From: Thermoplasmatales archaeon SW_10_69_26
GTDB lineage: Archaea > Thermoplasmatota > SW-10-69-26
Reading direction: 5' to 3'
NCBI GenBank assembly: GCA_003009755.1
Contig: PXUB01000029.1
Span: forward strand, 1 to 64,000
DNA: 64,000 bases
The first letter of the stretch is position 1. Every line of letters starts with the position of its first letter. Below are positions 34,130 to 43,578 of the stretch, piece by piece. The notes under the pieces were generated by a model. That model was not told the origin of the DNA, did not search any database, and saw nothing but the letters and a program-made list of their open reading frames with translations. Both the position numbers and the translations under genes were made by a program.

Positions 34130-34416
34130 AACCCATGGCGTTGGGTCTCCCGGAAATCCCGCAACGTTTCCATGAACCGTTTGGCATCGTGGTAGGGATT
34201 GGTCCCGGGGCCGATATCCGCGACGACCGCCCGTGCAGGCGGCTCGGTCTCTTCGTTCGTCGCCCCCTCGCTCTGGGGCGACTCCGTCGCCGCTGGGGGT
34301 CCCTCCTCTCCGCCGATGCATCCCGCGAGGCCAGCCACCGCGAAAGCGGCGACCAGCATCGAGAGGCGAAGCGTAGAGAGGGGCCCGCGAGGGCCTCTCG
34401 GCCGACCCGTTAACAC
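34130..34416 (-). pseudogene. Internally deleted copy of the subtilisin-like lipoprotein
   Basis: The N-terminal part has a lipoprotein signal (LVAAFAVAGLAGC) and RAVVADIGPGTNPYH, as in the 457-residue protein at 34511. The frame then jumps straight to AKRFMETLRDFRET, the counterpart of that protein's last residues AKRFMQAFRDFRET. About 330 residues including the protease core are missing. The frame continues past its natural end into antisense of the kinase gene. It is a clean deletion derivative. Confidence 0.75.
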
Positions 34417-34510
34417 ATCGTTGCAGAACCGCGCAGCCTCGGACTTGCGTATTCACTGGTCGGTAGAAGAACGCTGCCCACCTGTCCTACAAAAAGGGAC
34501 AAGACTCCCC

Positions 34511-35884
34511 TCACGACTCGGATTCATTCGGCCACGGGTACAGTGTCTCGCGGAAATCCCGGAAAGCCTGCATGAACCGCTTGGCATTCTCGGACTTCTC
34601 CGGCAGCTCGCCGTTCCCCAAGACCACGTTCAACGCCCTCTCGGTCTCGTTGTCTCCCACGTATCCCCAACCCATCTGCACGTAGGGGCCCGGACCAGCG
34701 GGGGTTCTGAGCTGGGTTCCACACTCGTGCCTGTAGTCGCCCGTTTCGAAGTACGTTGCGGAGTGGTGGATCGCGGTTCGTAGCTCGGGCAACTGCAGGC
34801 GTCCGTCTGCCAAGGGCGAGTCCGGGACCGGGCTCCCCTTCCACATCGTGGCGTTCTCCGAGTTCGAAGGCGGACCAGGGCCCTGAGACCGACGGAGCTC
34901 GAGGAGCAGCTCGCCGAGCTCGCCGGCGATCTGAGGGGCCGCGAACGAGGTTCCGGATATGTTGGATCTTGCGGTCACGTGCGCGGGCTCGGGCAAGCGC
35001 TGGGTGAAATCGCCGACCACCTCCGGCGGTTTACCCGCCAGGCTCTCACTGCTATCGCATTCGGGGTGGGCTCCCCCAGCCAGATAGACCCAGGGTGGGA
35101 ACTGGACCTCGGCAAGCGGGAACGGGTTCACATTCGGTCGGAACCCGGTCACGACCTGGTTGCCGGAGAAGGCCACGAACGGGGTCCCTGACTCCCAAAC
35201 TTCGTACGTCGCCTCTGCGAACTCGCGATCCCCCTGGAAGGCGGTCTCGCTCCGATCCCCGAGAAGGAAGCTCGAGGTGGCGACGTCCACGTAGGTGAGG
35301 TTTCGAGCCATTTCCCGGACTGATCCGCCATCGAGACTGTTGCCATCTTGGACAGCCAGGACGTAGCAGCGCTGGCAGGCATCGTTCACCGCCCCCGCCG
35401 TTGCCGCCCCGTGGGAACCCGTGCCGTCGTCCGAAGCTCGGCCGGTCGGTTGTTCCGAACACCTTACACCCTGGTCCTCACAGTCCCACGGCCGCGCCGT
35501 CCACAGGAGAAGGTTGGTTTGCTCGACCCAGTAGACCTGCCCGCGTTCGTAGGCCTCCCAGACCTTCTCGTCGGCTCGGAGGTTCTCGGTGTAGTCCCCC
35601 GAGAACGTCAGGTTCAACGTCGGGATCGAGCACGGCAGACCCGGCACGCTGTGACAGGGATGCGCCGTCCAGTTCGGGCGGCGGAACGCCTCGTGGTAGG
35701 GATTCGTGCCCGGCCCGATGTCCGCGACGACCGCGCGCTCGGGCGCATCCGGTGCGGCTTGCGTATCGTTGGTGGAGGGCTCGACGGGTGTTGTCGAATT
35801 GGTCTCCGTGCCGACGCAGCCGCTCAGCGCGGACCCGACAAGCAACGCCGCGATCAGCACAGGCACCCAGCTCTCGGAGGCCAC
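34511..35884 (-). CDS. Exported subtilisin-like (S8) protease lipoprotein
   Basis: 457 residues from GTG 35884. Lipobox signal PVLIAALLVGSALSGC. Candidate catalytic residues are the Asp in AVVADIGPGTN, His in GTGSHGAATAGAV and Ser in ISGTSFAAPQIAGEL, in the S8 order D-H-S. Extra cysteines (CHSVPGLPC, CEDQGVRC) may form disulfides. It would degrade peptides outside the cell while membrane-anchored. The region is less GC-rich than average. A deleted paralogue lies just downstream. An AT-rich CTTTGAACTATTTGAG precedes the start. Confidence 0.82.
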   Translation of the reverse strand: MASESWVPVLIAALLVGSALSGCVGTETNSTTPVEPSTNDTQAAPDAPERAVVADIGPGTNPYHEAFRRPNWTAHPCHSVPGLPCSIPTLNLTFSGDYTENLRADEKVWEAYERGQVYWVEQTNLLLWTARPWDCEDQGVRCSEQPTGRASDDGTGSHGAATAGAVNDACQRCYVLAVQDGNSLDGGSVREMARNLTYVDVATSSFLLGDRSETAFQGDREFAEATYEVWESGTPFVAFSGNQVVTGFRPNVNPFPLAEVQFPPWVYLAGGAHPECDSSESLAGKPPEVVGDFTQRLPEPAHVTARSNISGTSFAAPQIAGELGELLLELRRSQGPGPPSNSENATMWKGSPVPDSPLADGRLQLPELRTAIHHSATYFETGDYRHECGTQLRTPAGPGPYVQMGWGYVGDNETERALNVVLGNGELPEKSENAKRFMQAFRDFRETLYPWPNESES

Positions 35885-36058
35885 TGTAGCTCTCAAATAG
35901 TTCAAAGAACCGTATGAACTTTCCGTACGACCTCTTGTCGGACGGGATACCCGCCGGGGAGGACTGTCCCCGGCGGACCCGTCTCCACGCCTCTGTAGCC
36001 CGAACTCCCGGAAGTTGCCCGACGTGGAAGCCATCCACCAGTGAGCCTCGGCCGCCGG

Positions 36059-36874
36059 TCACACGGGGTCCGGCACCGGTCGGGCCGCCCGCGCCGTCGA
36101 CAGCGCCCACGCGACCCCACCCCAGGCGAGGTAGGCCAGCAGGCCGGCGGCCACGAGCGGCAGGTGGGGCAACGACAGGTGCAGGCCGAGCAGGAACGCG
36201 CCGGCGGCGGCCACGCCGTCGGGCACGCTGGCGGCCTGGTCGAAGGCGTCCTGCGGGTCGAGCACGAGCGCCCCGCCGACGACGATCGTCGTCACGTTGG
36301 CGGGGAACACGGACGCGATCCCGCCCCACACCGGGCCCAGCAGGTCGGCCGCCAGCGTCGCCGCCAGCACGAGCAAGCCCCCGACGAGCGCCGGCACCCC
36401 GTAGCGGAGCACCGCGCCCCCGGCGACCCCCGGCGACCGGGAGGACAGTCCCGGCTGGGCGGCCCGGGCCCGGCGGACGGCGAGCACCGAGAACGCGTAG
36501 GCGAGCCCGACGAGGCCCAGGTTCAGGCCCAAGGCCAACCCGGCCCCGGCCCACAGGTAGGGCCCCACGATGGCCGCGTAGACCGCCAGGCCGCCGGCCA
36601 GCGCCCCCCAGGGGTGATCGGGGCCGCGAGCGAGCAGCAGGGCCAGCGCGGTCGCGTAAACGATCACGGCCGCGATCCCGAACAGGGACGAGACCGCCGT
36701 CTCGGCCGCGAAGGCGCCGCCGTGCTCGTAGGCGATGACGAACAGGCTGACGGCCGAGGTCTTCGGCACGGCGCTGACGACCCCGCCGACGCGAGCGTCC
36801 ACGTTGTCGCTGATCCAGAGGGCGAGCCCGACGACGGTCGCGCCGAGGGCGAAGCGGACGAGCAGGGCGAGCAC
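36059..36874 (-). CDS. Membrane protein with two related halves (DUF3147-like)
   Basis: 271 residues, 8-9 hydrophobic helices. The two halves share a motif: RVGGVVSAVPKTSAVSLFV near 28-46 and WGGIASVFPANVTTIVVGG near 183-201. This suggests an internal duplication, as in GlpM/DUF3147-type proteins. Function is unknown. It follows pelota by 27 bp on the same strand. Confidence 0.6.
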   Translation of the reverse strand: MLALLVRFALGATVVGLALWISDNVDARVGGVVSAVPKTSAVSLFVIAYEHGGAFAAETAVSSLFGIAAVIVYATALALLLARGPDHPWGALAGGLAVYAAIVGPYLWAGAGLALGLNLGLVGLAYAFSVLAVRRARAAQPGLSSRSPGVAGGAVLRYGVPALVGGLLVLAATLAADLLGPVWGGIASVFPANVTTIVVGGALVLDPQDAFDQAASVPDGVAAAGAFLLGLHLSLPHLPLVAAGLLAYLAWGGVAWALSTARAARPVPDPV

Positions 36875-36901
36875 GTGGCAGCCGCCTTCAACCAGCCCAG
36901 C

Positions 36902-38053
36902 CTAAAGCCTTGGGTCTCGTGCAGTCGAGGGCCGATCGCGGCTCGGGGCGCCGGTCGAGAGCGCAACGTTTCCCAGCCCACGGCGAGCTCCGAACCCGTG
37001 CGAGGCCTGGGCCCGAGTGGGGCTGGCGAGAGACGCGAGGGACCCCCGACCCGTGAGGAGGGACCGGCGGGCGAGGAGCCCCCGGGCGCTCACCCCGGCG
37101 CCGGTCTGCAGGGCCGTCTCCATGAGCTCGTCGATCTCGGGGTCCTTGGCGAGCTCGTCGGCGACGAGCAGCGTCTCGACGGCGCCGAGGTCGAGCGCGT
37201 GCTCGACCTGGTCGGGGCCGTAGGTGGCCAGGCCGTCGGTGCCGATGCGTTCGAGCAGCTCCTCGACGGCTTGGGTCTCCTCGCTGATGCGCGAGGACTC
37301 GGCGACCTGTTCGACGAGGCCGCGGTTCATCGCCTCGTGCACGCCCCGCATGCCGGGGTGGGCGGCGGCCTCGGTCACGATCTGCTCGACGCCCTCGACG
37401 GGGTCGTCCTCGAGGTAGGTGACGAAGTGCTCGCGCGCGAACCCGGGCCCGACGATGATCAGCGGGCAGTCGTCGGGGGCGGTCGTGGCCAGCACGTTGC
37501 GGATCGCCTCGTGGTAGGCCTTGTCGTCGCGCTCGGCGTCGTACATCTTGCCGCCGCCGTGCCGGGTCTGGGTGGCGATCTCGCGGGGCCCGAACTGGTG
37601 GAGCACGGCCACGGTGGCCTCCTCGTCGTCCATGGCGACGATCACGACCGTGGGCTCGGTGGTGGCTTCGACGGCCTCGTCGACGCGTTCGAGCTGGTGC
37701 TGGGGCCAGCCCTCGGGTTTGAAGATCTCGACCCAGTCGTGCTCCTCGAGGCTGATCGTGTGGTGGGTGCCGCGGGCGACCTCCTCGGGGCCTTCCTCGA
37801 TGACGCCGAGCACGCGCAGGCGCTGGGTGGCCTCGTGGAACTCGACGCTTTCGACGTCGATGCCGAGGGTGACGGTGACGCGCTGGGATTCCTTGTCGCG
37901 CACCATGTCGCGGTCGTCCTCCAGGCGGCGGTCGGTGACACCGCGCACGCGGTCGCCGGGGCGGATGATGTGGGACAGGTGCCACAGGTCGTCCATCCGG
38001 TCGACGCGCAGCTTGATGCGCCCGGTGTCCTTGTCCTGCTCGAGGACCTTCAC
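36902..38053 (-). CDS. pelA: Pelota (Dom34) ribosome-rescue factor, odd C-terminus
   Basis: 383 residues. The N-terminal Sm-like domain (MKVLEQDKDTGRIKLRV) contains the usual DDLWHLSHIIRPGDRVRGVT. The central and C-terminal eRF1-like domains contain GPGFAREHFVTYL and LGAVETLLVADELAKDPEI. The expected ending (an S-xx-HE-xG block and GGIAALLR) is absent. It is replaced after about residue 315 by SARGLLARRSLLTGRG and other low-complexity sequence. Pelota splits stalled ribosomes with ABCE1. Its start overlaps the NFACT stop by 4 nt. Confidence 0.88.
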   Translation of the reverse strand: MKVLEQDKDTGRIKLRVDRMDDLWHLSHIIRPGDRVRGVTDRRLEDDRDMVRDKESQRVTVTLGIDVESVEFHEATQRLRVLGVIEEGPEEVARGTHHTISLEEHDWVEIFKPEGWPQHQLERVDEAVEATTEPTVVIVAMDDEEATVAVLHQFGPREIATQTRHGGGKMYDAERDDKAYHEAIRNVLATTAPDDCPLIIVGPGFAREHFVTYLEDDPVEGVEQIVTEAAAHPGMRGVHEAMNRGLVEQVAESSRISEETQAVEELLERIGTDGLATYGPDQVEHALDLGAVETLLVADELAKDPEIDELMETALQTGAGVSARGLLARRSLLTGRGSLASLASPTRAQASHGFGARRGLGNVALSTGAPSRDRPSTARDPRL

Positions 38054-40062
38054 TGGTCCACCTCGGACAGCGCCTGCTCGTTGATGCCTTTCGAGCGGAC
38101 GATGCGCAGGTCGCCGGGCGGGAGCACGCGTTGGATCTCCTCGACGGGGACGTCGAACAGCTCGGAGAGGATCGAGGCGAGCTTGCCGGGGCGGGTGTTG
38201 CCGGGCTCGAGCACGAGGTAGCTCTCGGAGTGGTGCTCGACGCTGGCGACGGGGCCGCCCATGATCTTGAGGTGGCCATCGTGGCGGACGCGGCCGACCC
38301 CGATCTGGACCGGGGCGCGGATGTGGTTGCGGGTGCCGCGGATCATGAACGAGCCGGTGGGCAGGTACTCGCCGGACTCGGGCGTCTTCGAGACCTGGGG
38401 TGGGGTGACCCAGTAGGCGGTGCCGCGGCCGACCTTGTTCGTCCAGGCCTTCGAGTAGGAGACGGCGAACTGGGCGGCCTCGGTCAGGGCTTCCTCGGGC
38501 ACGTCCCCGTCCTCGGCTTTGATGACGACGCTGGGGGCGCCGGGTTCGCTGCTGTGGACGTAGCGGTCGTCGTTCTCGAGGTGCTTTTTGACGACCTTCT
38601 CGTTGCTCTTGGCGTCGCGGCCGCCGACCACGAGGTGGCCGGTGGAGGCCTTGGTCCAGCGGAACTTGTCGAACCAGAACTGCTGGGTGGGTTCGGGCTC
38701 GGCGCGCTTGGCCTCGAGCTCCTCGACGATCTCCTCACCGCGCTCCTCGACCTCCGTCAGGCGTTGCTTGGTCTCGGCCAGCGCCTTGCGAGCGCCGTCC
38801 TGCTTCTCGCGCAGCTCCTTGGCTTCCTCGTAGAGGCGCTCGGCGTTGCGGCCGACGTTGTCCTGGAAGTCGACCTCGATCTCGTGCATGGTACCCTCCC
38901 GGTCGGGCATGGCGAGCACGATGGCTCCGTTCTCGGGCTTGGGCTGGCTAAGACGGACGTTGCCGGATTCGATGTCCTCCTCGAACACCGGGCCCCAGCC
39001 CTCCTCGTCGTGCAGCTCGCGCGTGTGCTCGAGCACGGCCTCGACGTCCTGGAAGTGGGCGTACAGCAGGTCGCCGTGGTCTTGGCTGATCTCCTCCTGC
39101 TCGGCGAACCCGCGGATCCGGTCGCCGATGTCCTCGATCTGACGCTCGAGGCGCTGTTTCATCTCCTCGACCTCGTCGAGGCGCTGGTCGCCGATGCCCT
39201 CCTCGACGTGGGGGCCGAACAGCTCGTCGTGGGCGGCCGAGAGGGTCTCGACGCGCTCCTGCTCGAGGTGGCTGTGGATCTCCAGGGGCAGCGGGGTGGC
39301 GGTCAACGGCTCGCCGTCCTCGTCGCGCACGAGCACGGGCTCGGGGTCTTCGACGACCTGATCGATCATGTCCATGACCTCGCGCGTCACGGTGGCCAGA
39401 TCGTCGCTGGACAGCTCGTCGGGTTCGGCGGTCTTGGGCACGCCGGTCCGCTCGCAGACCTCCTCGGCGTAGACGGGGCCGAGGTTGCCGAGGCTGGACA
39501 GGGTGCGCACCATGTCGCTGTCGGAGTCGCGCAGCACCTCGATGTACTGGGGCTCGGTCGCGGTGCGCGGGTTGATCTCGCTGGGCGGGTAGCGCCACTC
39601 GGCGTTGGGCCGGATCTCGCGCTCGGCCCACTCGGTGTGGATCAACGGCAGCACGATCTCGTCGTCCTTGGCGAGGATCACGTTGCCGTCGTGGAAGCTC
39701 TGGACGATGATCTTGTACTCGCCGTCGCGCTTGCCGACGGTGAACTCGAGGATGCGGTCGAACTCGTGTTGTTGGACGTCGAGCACGCGGCCGCCGGCGA
39801 TGAACTCGCGGACCTGCTTGCTGAACTCGGGCGGTTGCTTGGGGTTGTCGCGGGAGCGGGTGGTGTGCGTGATGTAGCGGCCGAGGCCGATGGCGACGTC
39901 GTAGCGGCCCTCGCCGGGGGCGCGGAACGACAACAGGACCTCGTCGCGGCTGGGTTGGTAGCACTTGTCGAAGTTGCCGTCCACGAGCGTCTGGAACTCC
40001 CGTTCCAGGCACAGCAGGTCGAAGCCGGACATCTCGCGCTTGCGGTTGGTCACGGACGGCAC
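38050..40062 (-). CDS. NFACT-family protein (Rqc2/NEMF/RqcH homologue)
   Basis: 670 residues. An FbpA-like N-terminal domain (FDLLCLEREFQTLVDG; LGRYITHTTRSR) is followed by coiled coils (about 295-320 and 410-465). NFACT-R contains WFDKFRWTKASTGHLVVGGRD. A DUF3441-like C-terminal part follows. Homologues bind the 60S/50S-nascent chain complex with peptidyl-tRNA and extend stalled chains. Overlap with pelota ties ribosome splitting to nascent-chain handling. The start may also be ATG 40032 (MSGFDLLCLERE). Confidence 0.9.
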   Translation of the reverse strand: MPSVTNRKREMSGFDLLCLEREFQTLVDGNFDKCYQPSRDEVLLSFRAPGEGRYDVAIGLGRYITHTTRSRDNPKQPPEFSKQVREFIAGGRVLDVQQHEFDRILEFTVGKRDGEYKIIVQSFHDGNVILAKDDEIVLPLIHTEWAEREIRPNAEWRYPPSEINPRTATEPQYIEVLRDSDSDMVRTLSSLGNLGPVYAEEVCERTGVPKTAEPDELSSDDLATVTREVMDMIDQVVEDPEPVLVRDEDGEPLTATPLPLEIHSHLEQERVETLSAAHDELFGPHVEEGIGDQRLDEVEEMKQRLERQIEDIGDRIRGFAEQEEISQDHGDLLYAHFQDVEAVLEHTRELHDEEGWGPVFEEDIESGNVRLSQPKPENGAIVLAMPDREGTMHEIEVDFQDNVGRNAERLYEEAKELREKQDGARKALAETKQRLTEVEERGEEIVEELEAKRAEPEPTQQFWFDKFRWTKASTGHLVVGGRDAKSNEKVVKKHLENDDRYVHSSEPGAPSVVIKAEDGDVPEEALTEAAQFAVSYSKAWTNKVGRGTAYWVTPPQVSKTPESGEYLPTGSFMIRGTRNHIRAPVQIGVGRVRHDGHLKIMGGPVASVEHHSESYLVLEPGNTRPGKLASILSELFDVPVEEIQRVLPPGDLRIVRSKGINEQALSEVDQ

Positions 40063-40105
40063 CTCCGGTGGAGGGCCCAGGCGGGCCGACGGGCGGTTGA
40101 GAGGG

Positions 40106-40309
40106 TCACTGGAAGACCATCGGGCCGACGACGAGCAGCAGGAAGCCGAGCGCGAGCAGGCCGTAGGTGATGTACATCATGCGCTTGCGCTTGTTCTCCT
40201 GCTCGGCGACCTCGTCGGCGCATTCGTCGCTGCAGGTCTCCTCGCCGAAGGGGATGGCCTTGTCGCACGTGACGCAATGGGAGTGGTTGGCTACCTTGGG
40301 GACCGCCAT
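40106..40309 (-). CDS. Zinc-ribbon membrane protein (DUF2116-like)
   Basis: 67 residues from ATG 40309. CVTCDKAIPFGEETCSDEC gives a Cys4 ribbon, followed by a basic KRKR and one membrane helix (MMYITYGLLALGFLLLVVG). This is the DUF2116 layout found in archaea near translation genes. Function is unknown. It lies between UMP kinase and NFACT in one operon. Confidence 0.8.
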   Translation of the reverse strand: MAVPKVANHSHCVTCDKAIPFGEETCSDECADEVAEQENKRKRMMYITYGLLALGFLLLVVGPMVFQ

Positions 40310-40356
40310 CGATGGCAGTGAGCCCGCGGTCTGCCAAAAAGGCTGGGTTGGCGTAC

Positions 40357-41043
40357 TCAGGGTGCTTCGACGACCGTCGTGCCCTCGAACGCGACCCCGT
40401 CGACGGCGCTGGCGACGTTGGCTTGGTCGTCGCCGTCGACGACGCGGGTCTCGATGCCGGAGCGTTGGATGATCTGGGCGGCCAAGGGGTCGACGACGGC
40501 GGAGTGCCCGGCCTCGCGGCCGGCGCCGGTGATGCCGACGAGGTCGCTGAACGAGATCTCGTCCAGGCGGTCGGCGTCGGGATCGCGCTTGGGGTCGCTC
40601 GTGTAGACGCCGTCGACGTTCGTGACGACGACGAGGCGCTGGGCGCCCAGGCGTTCGGCGGTCATCGCGGCGACGGCGTCGGTCGTGTGCCCAGGGTGGG
40701 TGCCGCCCATGCACACGCGGTCGTAACTGCGGAGGGCGGTGGCCGCCTCGTCGAAGTCCTCGGCCGGTTTCGGATAGGCTTGGTCGCCGAAGGCGGCGAC
40801 GAGCAGGCGAGCGTTGGCGCGCGTGAGCTGGATGCCCAGCTCGTCGAGGCCGGATTCGTCGAGCCCGAGCTCGCGGGCGGCCGAGATGTAGGTGCGGGCG
40901 GCCGCGCCGCCGCCGACGACGATCGCCAGCGGTGCCTCGATCCGCTCGAGCGTGGAGGCGAAGGCCTCGATCGGTGGGGCCTTCACCTGCTCGCCGGCGA
41001 GCACGCTTCCCCCGACGGAGACGACGACCGGTGGCTGGGACAC
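40357..41043 (-). CDS. pyrH: UMP kinase, archaeal type
   Basis: 228 residues from GTG 41043, amino-acid-kinase fold. Motifs are VVVSVGGSVL, IVVGGGAAARTYISAARELG, LDELGIQLTRANARLL and VTNVDGVYTSDPKRDPDA. It phosphorylates UMP to UDP. The hexameric archaeal form lacks GTP regulation in known cases. It heads the operon with the zinc-ribbon protein, NFACT and pelota. Confidence 0.9.
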   Translation of the reverse strand: MSQPPVVVSVGGSVLAGEQVKAPPIEAFASTLERIEAPLAIVVGGGAAARTYISAARELGLDESGLDELGIQLTRANARLLVAAFGDQAYPKPAEDFDEAATALRSYDRVCMGGTHPGHTTDAVAAMTAERLGAQRLVVVTNVDGVYTSDPKRDPDADRLDEISFSDLVGITGAGREAGHSAVVDPLAAQIIQRSGIETRVVDGDDQANVASAVDGVAFEGTTVVEAP

Positions 41044-41558
41044 GCGTGGTCGTATCGGCCGGGCCAAGAAAAGACTGCCGGCCTCGCGCCGCTCGTCGTG
41101 GTATCCGGTCGAGATCTCCTCGCACGCTCCACCCCCTCCTCCACCCACCGCGCAAACGATGCAACAAGGGACGGCTGGGCAAGCCGACCGAACGCCTCAG
41201 CCGGCGTCTGGAACGCCTCCCGGGCGAATCCAGGACGAGCCGTTCCTGGCTCATTCTCCGAGAACAACTACAACAGAGCCGGCGACCACCCGGGAAGCCA
41301 ATTGCCGGGGGACCTCCATTGACTCCGGTCACCTCGCAACGCCAGGACCCGCCAGCCGTTCACCGAGGAGCTCAGAGGCCCACGCGCGATCCACCGGACG
41401 ATGCTTCTCAATCGCTATCCAGGGGACATGACCTATCCGATGCGGGTCCGCCAGAGAGATCGTTTCGGGAGCGACCTAACGAGTCCCTGGTCTTTATTCG
41501 GCTGAGTCCGGTGGCTGGAATGTGAGGGGTCGTACCCATTCGCTATATCGTTCTCATC
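41044..41558. other. Intergenic region, no gene accepted
   Basis: About 515 bp between divergent genes. Open frames on both strands have random composition. A TATA-like TCTTTATTC at about 41489-41497 may serve the exported protein gene downstream. Confidence 0.5.
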
Positions 41559-42554
41559 TTGGTCACGATTGCATTCATTCCGGGGCTCGCCTCGGCGGCC
41601 AATCACAGCGACGAGCTCGGGACCTTCGAAAGGGAGGGGGATCGGTTCGTCGGAGAGGAGACTGCGTTCGCTCTCGACGAGGACCTTCCCGGGATACGGA
41701 ACCTGACGGACCAGACCACGGGCGAGGTCGTCTTCGACGAGGTTCGTCTGGCGGAGCCGGGGGCGATGGACTGGACGATCGGCTTCGATACTTTCACGCT
41801 CTCGGCTCAAGACCGCCCGGGCCTGCTCATGGTCCAGGACGACGCCCCGCCCACCTTCCGCGCCTGGTTCCCGGGAGACCAGCAGGGAGTCTGGAACCTT
41901 TCCCTCGCGCCCGGGATCTCGGTCCAGCCAGTGGACGAGAGCAACCAGAAGACGCTGATGTCCACCCACGACACATCCTACGAGCTGGACTTGACTAGCA
42001 GCAGGATCACCTACCTCGTCGGACAGGGGATCGAGTACGACCCCCCAAAGCGGGTCTTCACCGTTCGCGACCTCTCGCTCGTATACCAGGCAGACCGCGT
42101 CACCGTCGAGGGCGACGACGAGGGCTGTCGGGAGGGGCCGGTATGCATGCGGTTCCAGGGGTTCCCAAAGAACCCGGCGCCCGGGGATTCGGTTCAGCTC
42201 CGCTTCGAGAACGAGGGAACCGACACGCATGGCCTCTGGGTGGCCGCCAGCGAACCCCTCGACGGGACGAACGCGTCCCCAGAGGAGGCGATCGCAAGCA
42301 TCGAGGAGGTACCTCCCGGCCAGACAGCATCCGTCAACTTCACCGTTCCCGACGGCGCCGAGAGACTGTACCTGTGGGACGACCGAGACGACCACGAACA
42401 GCGGGGGGAATCTCTGCGGTGGGAGCTCGAGAGCGCCTCGCCCGGCGGAAACTCCGGAGAGGTGGAGGATCGGACGAGTACCCCTTCGGCGGGCTGGCTT
42501 GCGTTCGCTGTCTCCTCGATCTCGGCCGCGATCCTCCGGACCCGATGGACGTAG
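41559..42554 (+). CDS. Exported protein with C-terminal membrane anchor
   Basis: 331 residues by TTG 41559. In-frame sequence upstream (RYIVLILVTIAFIPGLASA) is an excellent signal peptide, so initiation may be at a non-standard ATT about 21 bp earlier. The mature part is beta-rich with a cupredoxin-like or Ig-like stretch (PGDSVQLRFENEGTDTHGLW, VPPGQTASVNFTVPDG). The C-terminus TPSAGWLAFAVSSISAAIL plus Arg resembles an archaeal surface anchor of the PGF-CTERM type without the PGF triplet. No family was recognised. Confidence 0.65.
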   Translation: MVTIAFIPGLASAANHSDELGTFEREGDRFVGEETAFALDEDLPGIRNLTDQTTGEVVFDEVRLAEPGAMDWTIGFDTFTLSAQDRPGLLMVQDDAPPTFRAWFPGDQQGVWNLSLAPGISVQPVDESNQKTLMSTHDTSYELDLTSSRITYLVGQGIEYDPPKRVFTVRDLSLVYQADRVTVEGDDEGCREGPVCMRFQGFPKNPAPGDSVQLRFENEGTDTHGLWVAASEPLDGTNASPEEAIASIEEVPPGQTASVNFTVPDGAERLYLWDDRDDHEQRGESLRWELESASPGGNSGEVEDRTSTPSAGWLAFAVSSISAAILRTRWT

Positions 42555-42596
42555 GTCTGGTCCCGACAGGATCCCCCAGCATAACCGCCATACCCA

Positions 42597-42946
42597 GTGG
42601 CCTCGATTCCAGATGCAGGGGACTTGGGTGGTGAGAGCGAGCCGGGTCCGACGCGTGGCGCAAGGAGTGGGAGATCCACGCAGGTGCCTACAATCGTTAC
42701 ATCAACTGGTCCCTCCAAGCGGTCGGAGGTTCCCCCTCGGGCGCCACCCTCATCGGAGTCTATCTATTCCTCCGGGGCGGCGCCACCACAGCGTCACGGA
42801 CACCGGTGGCCCCGTTCGTGGCTGGCCCTGCTGGCGTCGGGGTTTACTTCTATAGCCACGATATCGGTTACGAGGCTGGTGTGAATCTCGCCGAATGCGG
42901 GGTTATCATCAATATCCCTGCTGATTTCGTCGAAATCGGGGGCTAG
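42597..42946 (+). pseudogene. Frameshifted small protein
   Basis: GTG 42597 opens MASIPDAGDLGGESEPG. Coding character then continues in another frame (EWEIHAGAYNRYINWSLQ, SGATLIGVYLFLRGGATT, VGVYFYSHDIGYEAGVN and CGVIINIPADFVEIGG) to a stop at 42944. A 1-nt frame change near 42655 separates the parts. The second part has an amphipathic hydrophobic core. No family was recognised. It could be decay, a sequencing error or recoding. Confidence 0.5.
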
Positions 42947-43044
42947 GCTGGCGAGACTCCGCTGAAGTAGCCGGGCAGGCGGCTGGGTGGCTCCTGCCAT
43001 CTTCCCCAGTTTTCATCTTTTTTCCATTCTCGTTACTCGTGTGA

Positions 43045-43578
43045 ATGGTTCGGCCTGAATTGATCCTCGCTGTCGCAACCATCCTGGCCTCAGCCGGATG
43101 CATCGGCACCCCGGGCCAGGATACGCCAGCGGAAGCCGAACCCGCGGACGTCAACCAGGATCGAACCACGAACGCGAGTCGGCCCTCGAACACGACGATC
43201 GCCAAGCAGACGACGATCCTCGTCGGCTTCGAGGCGACCACCTGCGCCGACCAGGTTCCGCGGTGTGGCGGCGCGTTCTGGTCTTCCCAGACGCGCCCCT
43301 TCACCGTGTTCGGCATAACCGGCGAGAACGCGACCGTGAACGTCACCGCGAACTGGACCCCGAGCACACCGCTCTCGGAGACGCTGCGCCTCACCGTCAC
43401 GAACGCCGAAAACGAGATTCTGGTCGACGAGGCGGGACCCAGCCCGCTCGCCGCGACGTTCCAGGCCTCGGCCGGCGAGTGTACGGCCTCCGTCGGAACC
43501 GATCCCCAACCCCTGGCCAGCGCGACCGTGGACCAGGAGATCGCCTACGCGATCCGCGGCCCCGTCGACGAACGCTGA
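43045..43578 (+). CDS. Lipoprotein of unknown function
   Basis: 177 residues. Signal LILAVATILASAGC with lipobox, then a Thr/Asn-rich linker with several N-x-S/T sites. A beta-rich domain (ILVGFEATTCADQVPRC and later ENATVNVTANWTPS) follows, with four further Cys that could form disulfides. No family was recognised. An AT-rich CATCTTTTTTCCATTC lies about 20 bp upstream. Confidence 0.65.
   Translation: MVRPELILAVATILASAGCIGTPGQDTPAEAEPADVNQDRTTNASRPSNTTIAKQTTILVGFEATTCADQVPRCGGAFWSSQTRPFTVFGITGENATVNVTANWTPSTPLSETLRLTVTNAENEILVDEAGPSPLAATFQASAGECTASVGTDPQPLASATVDQEIAYAIRGPVDER

Noticed and set aside
41044-41558. 95-codon minus frame at 40983-41267 as a gene
   Set aside because: It overlaps the UMP kinase start and lacks any signal or motif.
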